A stretch of 7,375 nt of DNA from Anaerolineaceae bacterium (GTDB lineage Bacteria > Chloroflexota > Anaerolineae > Anaerolineales > Anaerolineaceae), in the NCBI GenBank assembly GCA_003158355.1, contig PMIV01000233.1:11929-19303 (forward strand), read 5' to 3'. Position 1 is the first letter of the stretch. Each line of letters starts with the position of its first letter. Below, piece after piece: positions 1-6,146 of this stretch. The notes beneath the pieces were generated by a model. The model was not told the DNA's origin. It did no database searches and saw only the letters and a program-made list of their open reading frames with translations. The translations under genes were made by a program, and so were the position numbers.

Positions 1-17
1 GAAAGAATTTTTGACAT
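1..17 (-). CDS. Possible first codons of a further minus-strand gene (partial)
   Basis: On the minus strand an ATG at 17-15 opens a frame reading M-S-K-I-L before the window ends. An AGG lies six bases upstream and could be a weak ribosome binding site. The ATG lies 57 bases beyond the stop of the membrane-protein gene, in the same direction, so a third operon member would fit. An MSKIL start is common in glycosyltransferases and nucleotide-sugar enzymes, but five codons cannot identify a family. This is a guess from position and start signal only. Confidence 0.25.
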
Positions 18-74
18 TTATGACCTATAGGCCTTTTATTTTGCTGATTTTAACCACTGGCAAAAAATTATTGT

Positions 75-1769
75 TCAATGTACAGGTTTAAAACCTTCAC
101 TATAATCGGTTCCACGCATCTCTACCTGTTCATTCCCTCCAATTGCACACGGGAAAGGTGAATACCAGCAAGAGTCGTACGCTGCCTGACATAAAAGATG
201 AAAATTTGCGAAACTGCATGGTTCACTGGACCATCCCGGATAGGGGGTAGGATTGATCAATGTATCAGTTACTTTATCAAATTTTACATTAGTTTTAACA
301 CTCAAACCCACGATTGCAATAGAACCTAATAAAATTACCCAGCGGGTTAGATTTACCAGAAATTGGCTCTTTTCAAGCGAAAAAACAACCAGCGGAAATG
401 CGAGCAAGAAAACCGTCCCTAACAGAAAACCATATCCAAATCGAATCGCCGGTGCGGAAAAAAACCAAAAAACACACCCAAAAATGGCGGCAGCATATAT
501 AAACCAAATATTTTTATTTCGCCAAAGATAATTGCGCCAACTTCTAAAAACGCATAATAAAACATTAACTGCCAGTGCAAACATGATAAAAAGCAGAATC
601 GCACGGTGACGAGGAAGTTGGTTATAAAACCATTGAATGGTTTGATCTCTAAGGCTTAAACGGCTAAATTCATCCAGTGACATATTGGGCAGCATCGCAA
701 ACCAATGAATCACCTGGCTCTCTTTTATTACCCCATCAAGCGGGTAGGCCCAATCAAAGTGAAAGAGATTGATCGGGAAGCCCGGGAAAACTGGATACCC
801 CGTCAGAATAAAGTTTCGTGTGATAAAAGGAAGCAAAATAATTAAAGAACCTAAAACCGTCCACCCAAACTTGCGTGCATTCTTAAAGTAACCCAACGCC
901 AACATTAAACCAAGCGCTGCTAAGAGGATGGGAGCGGAACTCAATTTAATAGTGACACAATAAAAACCGAGCAAGATCAAGAAAAATCCCTGTATATTGT
1001 CTTTTTCAAGCCGTTCTTCAAATAACTGGACTGTCTGTGTAAGGATGAACCAGACCATCAAAGTTGCAGGAGCATCCGTGCCCGGGGAAGAAATTTGGTC
1101 AAAGAGAAAGATGAAGCTACTTAAGAAAAACCCCAACTTTAAAAAGTTGCTCAGTGAGTATTTTTTACCCAACAGCCCGTGGATTCCCTGGTAACAATAC
1201 CCGGCAAAAATGAGAAAGAAGACACCTGTGAGCAAGTGAAATGATTGGAAATTAAGATAGGAAAAGCTAAAAACGGCGGTAGACAATAACCAACTTGAAT
1301 CATAACCCAGCCTCTGGTGCAGATTTGCCAGGCCAGGCACAGCCGGGTAGGACTCGATCCAATGGATCGCTTGGGCATGATAGATGCCAGTATCCGGGTT
1401 CGCCGGGTAGAGCGTGGCTGCGTAGAGAAGCACAATTAACGATATTCCAAAGAACACTGCGCCAATCTTTTGGGCTAAAGAAAAATCTCCAAGGGATCGT
1501 TCCGGCCAGAACCCTTTTCGCCGTAAAACAAGCAAAGATATCGCCAATGCTCCAAGCAATAAGAATGCTTGAAACTCCCAATTGATCCGTATAAAAATGG
1601 AGGCAAAGGATGCCAGCGTCGTTACTGCCATCAGACCAATAATTAACGTAAAAGGCATCGAGGCGAGGGAGGTTTTTTTAAATATTTTCCCGATCCATAA
1701 CACAGTCCCTCGACCGTACACATACAGTATTAATAATGTATAAATTGAAATTACAAATGAGATCAGCAA
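75..1769 (-). CDS. Polytopic membrane protein, LIC_10190-like family (function unknown, GT-C-like)
   Basis: This is a 564-residue integral membrane protein with roughly 12-15 hydrophobic segments spread from residue 2 to about 491, followed by a polar tail of about 70 residues. Segments seen directly are NPDTGIYHAQAIHWIE (124-139) in an early loop, SPGTDAP (228-234), RNFILTGYPVFP (318-329), SAPAIRFGYGF (438-448), and a tail with CW..PFPC (534-541) and an RG...GF motif (552 onward). From memory this pattern matches the uncharacterised LIC_10190 family of membrane proteins. An acidic residue in the first large loop is typical of GT-C glycosyltransferases, so a transferase role is possible but inferred. 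The start is TTG, chosen because AGGAAGG sits 7 bases upstream and the first residues form a membrane helix; the next ATG (residue 38) would remove that helix. The gene follows the GT39-like gene by 44 bp and is probably cotranscribed with it. The tail has four cysteines (518, 527, 534, 541) that could form disulfides outside the membrane. Confidence 0.8.
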   Translation of the reverse strand: MLISFVISIYTLLILYVYGRGTVLWIGKIFKKTSLASMPFTLIIGLMAVTTLASFASIFIRINWEFQAFLLLGALAISLLVLRRKGFWPERSLGDFSLAQKIGAVFFGISLIVLLYAATLYPANPDTGIYHAQAIHWIESYPAVPGLANLHQRLGYDSSWLLSTAVFSFSYLNFQSFHLLTGVFFLIFAGYCYQGIHGLLGKKYSLSNFLKLGFFLSSFIFLFDQISSPGTDAPATLMVWFILTQTVQLFEERLEKDNIQGFFLILLGFYCVTIKLSSAPILLAALGLMLALGYFKNARKFGWTVLGSLIILLPFITRNFILTGYPVFPGFPINLFHFDWAYPLDGVIKESQVIHWFAMLPNMSLDEFSRLSLRDQTIQWFYNQLPRHRAILLFIMFALAVNVLLCVFRSWRNYLWRNKNIWFIYAAAIFGCVFWFFSAPAIRFGYGFLLGTVFLLAFPLVVFSLEKSQFLVNLTRWVILLGSIAIVGLSVKTNVKFDKVTDTLINPTPYPGWSSEPCSFANFHLLCQAAYDSCWYSPFPCAIGGNEQVEMRGTDYSEGFKPVH

Positions 1770-1776
1770 AGTAAGT

Positions 1777-1783
1777 CCTTCCT
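1777..1783 (-). promoter_or_regulatory. Ribosome binding site deciding a TTG start
   Basis: On the minus strand AGGAAGG lies 7 bases upstream of the TTG at 1769-1767. It is a near-ideal Shine-Dalgarno at ideal spacing, and it is the reason for preferring the TTG over the ATG 37 codons further in. The site lies wholly in the 44-bp gap after the stop of the upstream gene, so translation is independent of stop-codon coupling. Confidence 0.7.
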
Positions 1784-1813
1784 ACTACTCGTCCGCAGGT
1801 CTATTAAAAATTG

Positions 1814-3802
1814 TCATTGCACTTTCTTTGCCACACAAAGATCAACTCCACCCATTTGAACCGAATAGACAATTGGATCATCCGGATAAAGTGTTTCGTG
1901 TTCCCAACGCAGTGGCAAAAATATCAAGCTGCCTTTTTGGAATGAACCCTCTTTCGCGTCATGAATCGTAAGTGCGGGCGACGCATAATAAGCAGGCAGA
2001 TCAGGTGCCAAATCGACATAAATATCAATCGGTTCTTTCTCATGCCTGGCTACATCTTCGGTGAGTTCTTTATAACAGGTTAACCAATAATCCACTTCGT
2101 ATTGATGTGCTGCCCCTTTGAGGCCACCAGCTAATGGATTGAAATATGCATATTCATAGGGGTGATAGCGCACAATTGCCAACCCCCCTGGAATAATCAG
2201 GGCTGTGACCAGCAGGGCAGCCAACCAATGAGGATTCAGTTTCTCAATCAAAAACTGAATAGCAAATGCTGAAAACAGAAAGAACGCTGGCAGAATAAAC
2301 AGAAAATGTCGATAATTATCATATTCAGGAGGTGTAGTTATAACTACATATGCAAATACCAAAAAGAACCAGACAATGACCAGCCAGGCATCAGAATATG
2401 ACGTCTTCTTCTTTATCAGGCTGACCAGATTAATTCCTACCCCTGACAGGCACAATATGATGCCGGGAATTGTCAGAGTGAACAATAGCAAAGTTGGTAA
2501 ATATTCCGCTGGCAAAGCGCGCGAGTCCCAGATTGTCCCCTTAAACATCACATTCATACCAACCGGGAAACTGGACATATGTTGAATCGTTTCCCACAAG
2601 TTTTGAGCTGTGTGATGCCACATAAAAGGCCAGCAGACGTAAAAAATGAGAAAGGAAAGTAAGGCATAGATCAGAATAAAGGGAATCGCCTTTTTTCTTA
2701 AATTCATAATCCAAACTAAAATAATTATAACCGCGGCAAAAGGTCCCAAAACCCTGGTAGCACTGGCAAACCCTAAAAACAGACAGGCTGCCAGAAATGA
2801 CAAAACCAAACCCCACTTATTAAAATATGAATGATATGCCTGGTTAAGCTCTGCGGCAAAGCCCCTGGTCTTTTTCAATAAATCCCCAAAAAAATGAACA
2901 TCATATAACAATAAAAGCGTAACGATCATCCAGAGAACAGTTAATGCTGTAAAAATGCCAAGATTTCGATTAATAATGGCCGTAGATTTATTGGCATAGA
3001 GCTGCAACTGGATCTGATTACGATTTGCTGCCAGATAAGAAAAAAGCTGATCAAAAATATTTTGCGGCTGTTGTATGTTCACTGCAAGTATGCGATTTGA
3101 AATCAGTTCACGAATGTTTTGAGAAAAGATCAAAAAGATTACATCACTTAGCATTAAAACATAACAAATAAGCCGGGCTACTTTTTGGCTTTTTGCTTTG
3201 ACCTGCCACTTTTGAGAAGATGAAGCATGGGTATCTGCGTGTCTTCCATCAAGACTTGCAAAGGCTCGCTTTGAATGGTCTGAAAATACCAATCCAAAGT
3301 AAATAGCACCCATAAAGAAAACCATAAAGGGAATATCTTTGGGATTGAGCCAGGCATTTCCAAAAATCACAGGTTGTGAGGCAAATAACAGCGTTGATAA
3401 AGTGGCTGCCAACGTACTCGTCCAACGTTGAGCTAACTTATAAAAGAAAAAGACTCCCAGTAAAAATGAAAAATAAGTTGTCAGGTGCCACAGGTCGATG
3501 GAACGAGCAGCGGGAAGGATCACCTGTAAAAGGGCATGAACCCCTTCTCCAATGATCAAAAATGCCGGGCCATAGTATCTCAAATCTGCGGGGCCCAGCG
3601 TATTGTTCCATTGATAAGTGCCTGCTAACCGGTCTACAAGAGAGTAAGCACTTAAAGTACGGTCAGCATACTCGTAATATTCCGGCTCATCCCAACTTGC
3701 TCCGTAATGTTGAAAAAGGATAAAACCTAATACCAGACCAAGAATGAGAATGAGCAGAATTGGGATATTCCGTTTTTTGACAGATATCCAGTCAGTAATC
3801 AT
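1814..3802 (-). CDS. GT39/ArnT-like polyprenyl-phosphate-sugar glycosyltransferase, membrane
   Basis: This is a 662-residue integral membrane protein with some 12-14 hydrophobic segments, the first at 12-30. Family features visible are SWDEPEYY (36-43), with the Asp-Glu pair in the first extracytoplasmic loop that GT-C enzymes use in catalysis; a YYGPA stretch (76-80); NPKDIPFM (153-160), with an Asp typical of the second loop; an ASATRVLGP helix start (346-354); YDNYRHFLFILPAF (494-507); and HPYEYAYFNPLAGGLKGA (547-564) leading into a polar C-terminal domain ending at 662. Such proteins transfer a sugar from a polyprenyl-phosphate carrier to a lipid, glycan or protein on the outer face of the cytoplasmic membrane. 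The acceptor cannot be told. Residues about 176-330 look like an insertion relative to the usual family layout, with two added hydrophobic segments (211-227, 283-300). The start is ATG at 3802, with AGGG and AAGG just upstream. It is the first gene of a likely two-gene unit with the LIC_10190-like gene and is AT-richer than the genes to the right. Confidence 0.85.
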   Translation of the reverse strand: MITDWISVKKRNIPILLILILGLVLGFILFQHYGASWDEPEYYEYADRTLSAYSLVDRLAGTYQWNNTLGPADLRYYGPAFLIIGEGVHALLQVILPAARSIDLWHLTTYFSFLLGVFFFYKLAQRWTSTLAATLSTLLFASQPVIFGNAWLNPKDIPFMVFFMGAIYFGLVFSDHSKRAFASLDGRHADTHASSSQKWQVKAKSQKVARLICYVLMLSDVIFLIFSQNIRELISNRILAVNIQQPQNIFDQLFSYLAANRNQIQLQLYANKSTAIINRNLGIFTALTVLWMIVTLLLLYDVHFFGDLLKKTRGFAAELNQAYHSYFNKWGLVLSFLAACLFLGFASATRVLGPFAAVIIILVWIMNLRKKAIPFILIYALLSFLIFYVCWPFMWHHTAQNLWETIQHMSSFPVGMNVMFKGTIWDSRALPAEYLPTLLLFTLTIPGIILCLSGVGINLVSLIKKKTSYSDAWLVIVWFFLVFAYVVITTPPEYDNYRHFLFILPAFFLFSAFAIQFLIEKLNPHWLAALLVTALIIPGGLAIVRYHPYEYAYFNPLAGGLKGAAHQYEVDYWLTCYKELTEDVARHEKEPIDIYVDLAPDLPAYYASPALTIHDAKEGSFQKGSLIFLPLRWEHETLYPDDPIVYSVQMGGVDLCVAKKVQ

Positions 3803-3856
3803 ACCTTACCCTATACAATCGCTTAGAATTGATTGAATTCTTCTTTTTACAAAATT

Positions 3857-3883
3857 TAACCAGTTATCTGAATAACGATAACG
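3857..3883. repeat. Cluster of short overlapping inverted and direct repeats
   Basis: On the plus strand the stretch contains TAAC-CA-GTTA (3857-3866), GTTATC with GATAAC after an 8-base spacer (3863-3868 and 3877-3882), and two tandem copies of ATAACG (3872-3883). It lies 55-81 bases upstream of the glycosyltransferase start codon. It could be an operator or a leader hairpin, but short repeats are expected by chance in AT-rich DNA. Confidence 0.3.
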
Positions 3884-4017
3884 ATTAATAATTAGCATCT
3901 AGATTCCACGTAAAAATTATTTTGCTATCATTTTCATCCAAAGCGGTGAGGATTTTGACTATATTTTCTTTAGTGTAGCATTATTCTTGTCATTACGTAT
4001 AAATTTTAAACAATTTC

Positions 4018-4036
4018 TCAAAACCTGATGTTTTGA
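4018..4036 (-). terminator. Weak hairpin downstream of the amylase gene
   Basis: A perfect 7-bp inverted repeat, TCAAAAC / GTTTTGA with a 5-base loop, starts 13 bases after the amylase stop codon on the minus strand. The stem is AT-rich and is not followed by a clean run of T, only by GAGAAATTGTTT, so as an intrinsic terminator it is poor. It is the only hairpin I see in a suitable place. Confidence 0.3.
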
Positions 4037-4049
4037 AACCCCTCAGCCC

Positions 4050-5426
4050 CTATTCGAGCTTTAAAATCCTGGCCCAGCGGGAGGGGATTGTATTTAGCCT
4101 CAGGCGCTGACCTTCAACACTGAATGAATCCGGCAGGTTGAGCAAGTCCACGGCGCGAGAGGCGGAGATGGGGAGGGTCAACTCCAAACTGACCGGAGCC
4201 GGCGCGGCATTGAGCACGACCAGCACACGCTCGTGATCGCTTTCACGCAGATAGGCCATCTGCTCCTGGCTCACGTACACCTGGCGGTAATCTCCAAACT
4301 TCAGCGTTTCGGATTGGCTGCGTAGCGCAGCCAGGCGGGTGATGGCCTGCTCCAGATCGCGGGCAGGGGCAGATCTTTGCATGGCGGCCATGTCCAGACA
4401 GGGGCGCAGGGCGCTGTCGCTCGTGGGTGTGCGCGTGCCGGGGATGCCCCACTCGCTGCCGTAATAAATGGAGGGCACACCTGGCATGGTGAAGAGCTGG
4501 CAGTAGAGCGGATAGAGCAGTGCCGGATCGTTGAGGCTGCTGGCCACGCGGTTGACATCGTGGTTGTCCACAAAATCGTATAAAGGCAGGCCGCGGTAAA
4601 TGCCGTCCGGGCCAAACTGGCGGTTGAGCGACCAGGCAATTTCGAAGTAATTCTTATCTACCAGGCTGGAATAGAGCCCCTTGTAACACTCGTAGTTTGT
4701 AACAGAGTGCAGCATCTGCGGGTTTGCCCAGGTGCGGTATTGCCCGACCACAATCTCACCCATCAGCCAAAAATCTGCTTTGAGGCTGAGGACGAGATCA
4801 TGCAGTTCACGTAAAAAATCCAGATCCAGCAGGTCGGCAGCATCCAGGCGCAAGCCGTCAATATCAAATTGCTCCACCCAGGCGCGCACGGCTCCAAAGA
4901 GGTGCTGTTTTACTTCTGCATCGCGCAGATTGAGCTTGACCAGATCGTAATTCCCGGCCCAACCCTCGTAAGTGAATGGGTCGCCGTAAGGGCTGCGACC
5001 GCCGTCAAAGCGGAGGTTGGCAAACCAATCACAGTAACGTGAAGCGGATTGGTACTGCTGCACATCCCGGAAAGCCCAAAAATCGCGGCCAACGTGATTG
5101 AAGACCCCATCCAGGATCAGGCGCATGCCTTTTTGATGCACCTCATCAGAAAGAGCGCGCAGGTCCGGGTCTGAGCCCAGGCGGCGGTCGACATGGTAAT
5201 AATCTGCGGTATCGTAGCCGTGCGCAGTGGATTCGAAGAGCGGCCCCAGGTAAAGGGCATTCACCCCCAGGCTGCGCAGGTGGGGCAGCCACTCACTTAC
5301 TTTTTTCAGCCGGTTCAGCGGCGCAGAGGAAAAGTCATTGCGGGAGGGGGTTCCGCAAAAACCCAACGGGTAGATGTGGTAGAAAAAGGCCTGGTTGGCC
5401 CAGTAAGTGCTTGAGAATTGATTCAT
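4050..5426 (-). CDS. GH13 alpha-amylase-family glycoside hydrolase, intracellular
   Basis: This is a 458-residue enzyme with the (beta/alpha)8 barrel of family GH13. All four conserved regions are present: DGVFNH (106-111); GLRLDAAD (191-198) with nucleophile Asp195; GEIV (223-226) with acid/base Glu224; and FVDNHD (285-290) with the transition-state Asp290. The catalytic triad is therefore intact. YYGSEWGIPG (321-330) is typical of the neopullulanase/cyclomaltodextrinase side of the family. Residues from about 380 form a short beta-sandwich domain C. There is no N-terminal CBM34-like domain and no signal peptide, so it is shorter than neopullulanase (nearly 600 residues) and should act in the cytoplasm on maltodextrins or related alpha-glucans; exact substrate and linkage are unknown. 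The ATG at 5426 is chosen because CAGGAG lies 8 bases upstream. An in-frame TTG at 5471 would add 15 residues but would put the binding site and a palindrome inside the gene. It follows tetR by 55 bp in the same direction and is probably regulated with it. Confidence 0.92.
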   Translation of the reverse strand: MNQFSSTYWANQAFFYHIYPLGFCGTPSRNDFSSAPLNRLKKVSEWLPHLRSLGVNALYLGPLFESTAHGYDTADYYHVDRRLGSDPDLRALSDEVHQKGMRLILDGVFNHVGRDFWAFRDVQQYQSASRYCDWFANLRFDGGRSPYGDPFTYEGWAGNYDLVKLNLRDAEVKQHLFGAVRAWVEQFDIDGLRLDAADLLDLDFLRELHDLVLSLKADFWLMGEIVVGQYRTWANPQMLHSVTNYECYKGLYSSLVDKNYFEIAWSLNRQFGPDGIYRGLPLYDFVDNHDVNRVASSLNDPALLYPLYCQLFTMPGVPSIYYGSEWGIPGTRTPTSDSALRPCLDMAAMQRSAPARDLEQAITRLAALRSQSETLKFGDYRQVYVSQEQMAYLRESDHERVLVVLNAAPAPVSLELTLPISASRAVDLLNLPDSFSVEGQRLRLNTIPSRWARILKLE

Positions 5427-5434
5427 TTTAATAT

Positions 5435-5440
5435 CTCCTG
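5435..5440 (-). promoter_or_regulatory. Ribosome binding site of the amylase gene
   Basis: CAGGAG on the minus strand, 8 bases before the ATG at 5426. This good Shine-Dalgarno fixes the start at MNQFSS rather than at the upstream in-frame TTG. It contrasts with tetR and the kinase gene, which have no such signal. Confidence 0.75.
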
Positions 5441-5444
5441 ATAA

Positions 5445-5462
5445 ATACATACCGGTAGGTAT
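5445..5462. promoter_or_regulatory. Imperfect palindrome between tetR and the amylase gene (candidate operator)
   Basis: ATACATACCGGTAGGTAT is an 18-bp palindrome centred on CCGG with one mismatched pair. It lies 18 bases upstream of the amylase start codon and just before its ribosome binding site. The inner TACC/GGTA matches the inner part of the repeat at the tetR promoter, but there the halves are separated by four bases and the outer arms differ. It could be a site for this TetR, for another regulator, or a leader hairpin. A weak promoter-like pair on the minus strand (TTCATA, 18 bp, TATACC) would place the transcription start inside it. Confidence 0.5.
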
Positions 5463-5481
5463 AGGATTCAACGAAAAAAAT

Positions 5482-6048
5482 TTATGAAAAGATCCCGTGC
5501 ATGAACTGATGGACGGATTGATATACCAGCGGAGGATCGAGGGGAGTGAACCCGTTCAGACCCAACACGGCATAGTTGTTGACCATGCCTAAAAAGGTAG
5601 CGGCGTAAGCTTTTTGGCGGCCTTTCATGTTGCCGTGATCCAGAGAAGCTTCATAAAATAGCGTTTCCAGCAGTTCTTGCTGGCGCTGGTTGAAGCCGGA
5701 CACGGCATGGAAGGGTTCACTTTCGGCCGCGCCAAACCACAATGCCAATTGCAGGCGGTAAAAGCGCGGATTCTGGCGGGCAAAGGCAAAATAAACGTTG
5801 GCGACGGCTTCCAGGCTGGTCTTAACGTCATGATTATAGACGGCAGCCTTCTCAAGATCCCGGAAAAGCGGAGCAAAATTCTCTTCCAGCAGGGCGTGCA
5901 GCAGACCGGCCTTACTGCCAAAGTAGTGATACAGGGTAGGCTTCTGAATGCCAGCGGCATCCACGATCTCCTGCACCCCGACGGCATCATAACCGCGGGT
6001 GGAGAAGAGCTGCAGCGCACAAGAAAGGATGGTCTCTCGATTCGACAT
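5482..6048 (-). CDS. TetR/AcrR-family transcriptional repressor
   Basis: This is a 188-residue regulator of ordinary TetR-family length. The N-terminal DNA-binding domain is clear: RETILSCALQLFSTRGYDAVGVQEIVDAAG... with the helix-turn-helix at about 24-43 ending in KPTLYHYFGSKAGLL (36-50), the family signature. Residues from about 55 to 188 form the all-helical ligand-binding and dimerisation part, which is not conserved enough to name the effector. I choose the ATG at 6048 because the longer frame from a TTG at 6084 would begin inside the -35 element. The promoter places transcription at or next to this ATG, so the mRNA is probably leaderless; no Shine-Dalgarno is visible. A perfect inverted repeat covers the promoter, so autorepression is likely. 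The downstream GH13 gene, 55 bp away, is the obvious co-regulated partner, with an alpha-glucan or derived metabolite as a possible but unproven inducer. Confidence 0.93.
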   Translation of the reverse strand: MSNRETILSCALQLFSTRGYDAVGVQEIVDAAGIQKPTLYHYFGSKAGLLHALLEENFAPLFRDLEKAAVYNHDVKTSLEAVANVYFAFARQNPRFYRLQLALWFGAAESEPFHAVSGFNQRQQELLETLFYEASLDHGNMKGRQKAYAATFLGMVNNYAVLGLNGFTPLDPPLVYQSVHQFMHGIFS

Positions 6049-6054
6049 ACCCAG

Positions 6055-6076
6055 TAGTGTACCAAACGGTACACTA
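6055..6076. promoter_or_regulatory. TetR operator: perfect 9+9 bp inverted repeat
   Basis: TAGTGTACC and GGTACACTA are exact reverse complements separated by AAAC, giving a 22-bp palindromic site. It sits 7 bases upstream of the tetR start codon and covers the -10 and most of the spacer of the tetR promoter. A TetR-family dimer bound here would block RNA polymerase. Assignment to the adjacent TetR is inference from position and symmetry. Confidence 0.8.
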
Positions 6077-6084
6077 TCTGTCAA
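6056..6084 (-). promoter_or_regulatory. tetR(-amylase) promoter
   Basis: On the minus strand TTGACA (6084-6079) is a consensus -35. It is followed by exactly 17 bases and TACACT (6061-6056) as -10, a 4 of 6 match. The distance from the -10 to the ATG is 7 bases, so the transcript should start at or within a base or two of the start codon. The operator lies across the spacer and -10. Confidence 0.72.
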
Positions 6085-6131
6085 GTGGATTTGAGAGGAG
6101 ATATTTACTCCAAAAACGGTAAAAATCAGAA

Positions 6132-6140
6132 TGTTATAAT
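6132..6140 (+). promoter_or_regulatory. Extended -10 promoter of the ABC1/UbiB-like kinase gene
   Basis: TGTTATAAT combines a perfect TATAAT (6135-6140) with the TG of an extended -10. No recognisable -35 lies 16-18 bases upstream, which extended -10 promoters can do without. Only GAACTC separates it from the ATG at 6147, so transcription would start at the ATG itself and the mRNA would be leaderless. No Shine-Dalgarno is present near the start, in agreement. Confidence 0.62.
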
Positions 6141-6146
6141 GAACTC

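Larger units (their letters stand above)
3803..4049. other. AT-rich intergenic region before the glycosyltransferase pair
   Basis: This 247-bp gap contains no credible gene on either strand. It should hold the 3' end signals of the amylase gene and the promoter of the glycosyltransferase gene, both on the minus strand. I could not find a convincing -35/-10 pair. The best single -10-like match on the minus strand is TATAGT at about 3958-3963, without a good -35. Inverted and direct repeats within it are listed separately. Confidence 0.6.

Noticed and set aside
18..74. Terminator after the LIC_10190-like gene
   Set aside because: Only short symmetric pieces (CCTATAGG, CCACTGG) are present, with no stem followed by a T run on the minus strand. 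The gene may be read through into a next gene.
5445..5462. Promoter TTGAAT-18 bp-TATTTA across the palindrome
   Set aside because: The -10 match is poor and the transcription start would fall within the amylase ribosome binding site, destroying it.
5427..5471. 15-residue N-terminal extension of the amylase from a TTG start
   Set aside because: It has no ribosome binding site and would make the palindrome and the real CAGGAG site coding. The ATG at 5426 is far better supported.
5677..6057. 126-residue plus-strand open frame opposite tetR
   Set aside because: It is antisense to a convincing TetR gene, starts with a non-ATG codon, has no ribosome binding site and no family features. It follows from the codon use of the real gene.
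6049..6084. 12-residue N-terminal extension of TetR from a TTG start
   Set aside because: The TTG lies within the -35 element of the gene's own promoter, and the extension would translate the operator.
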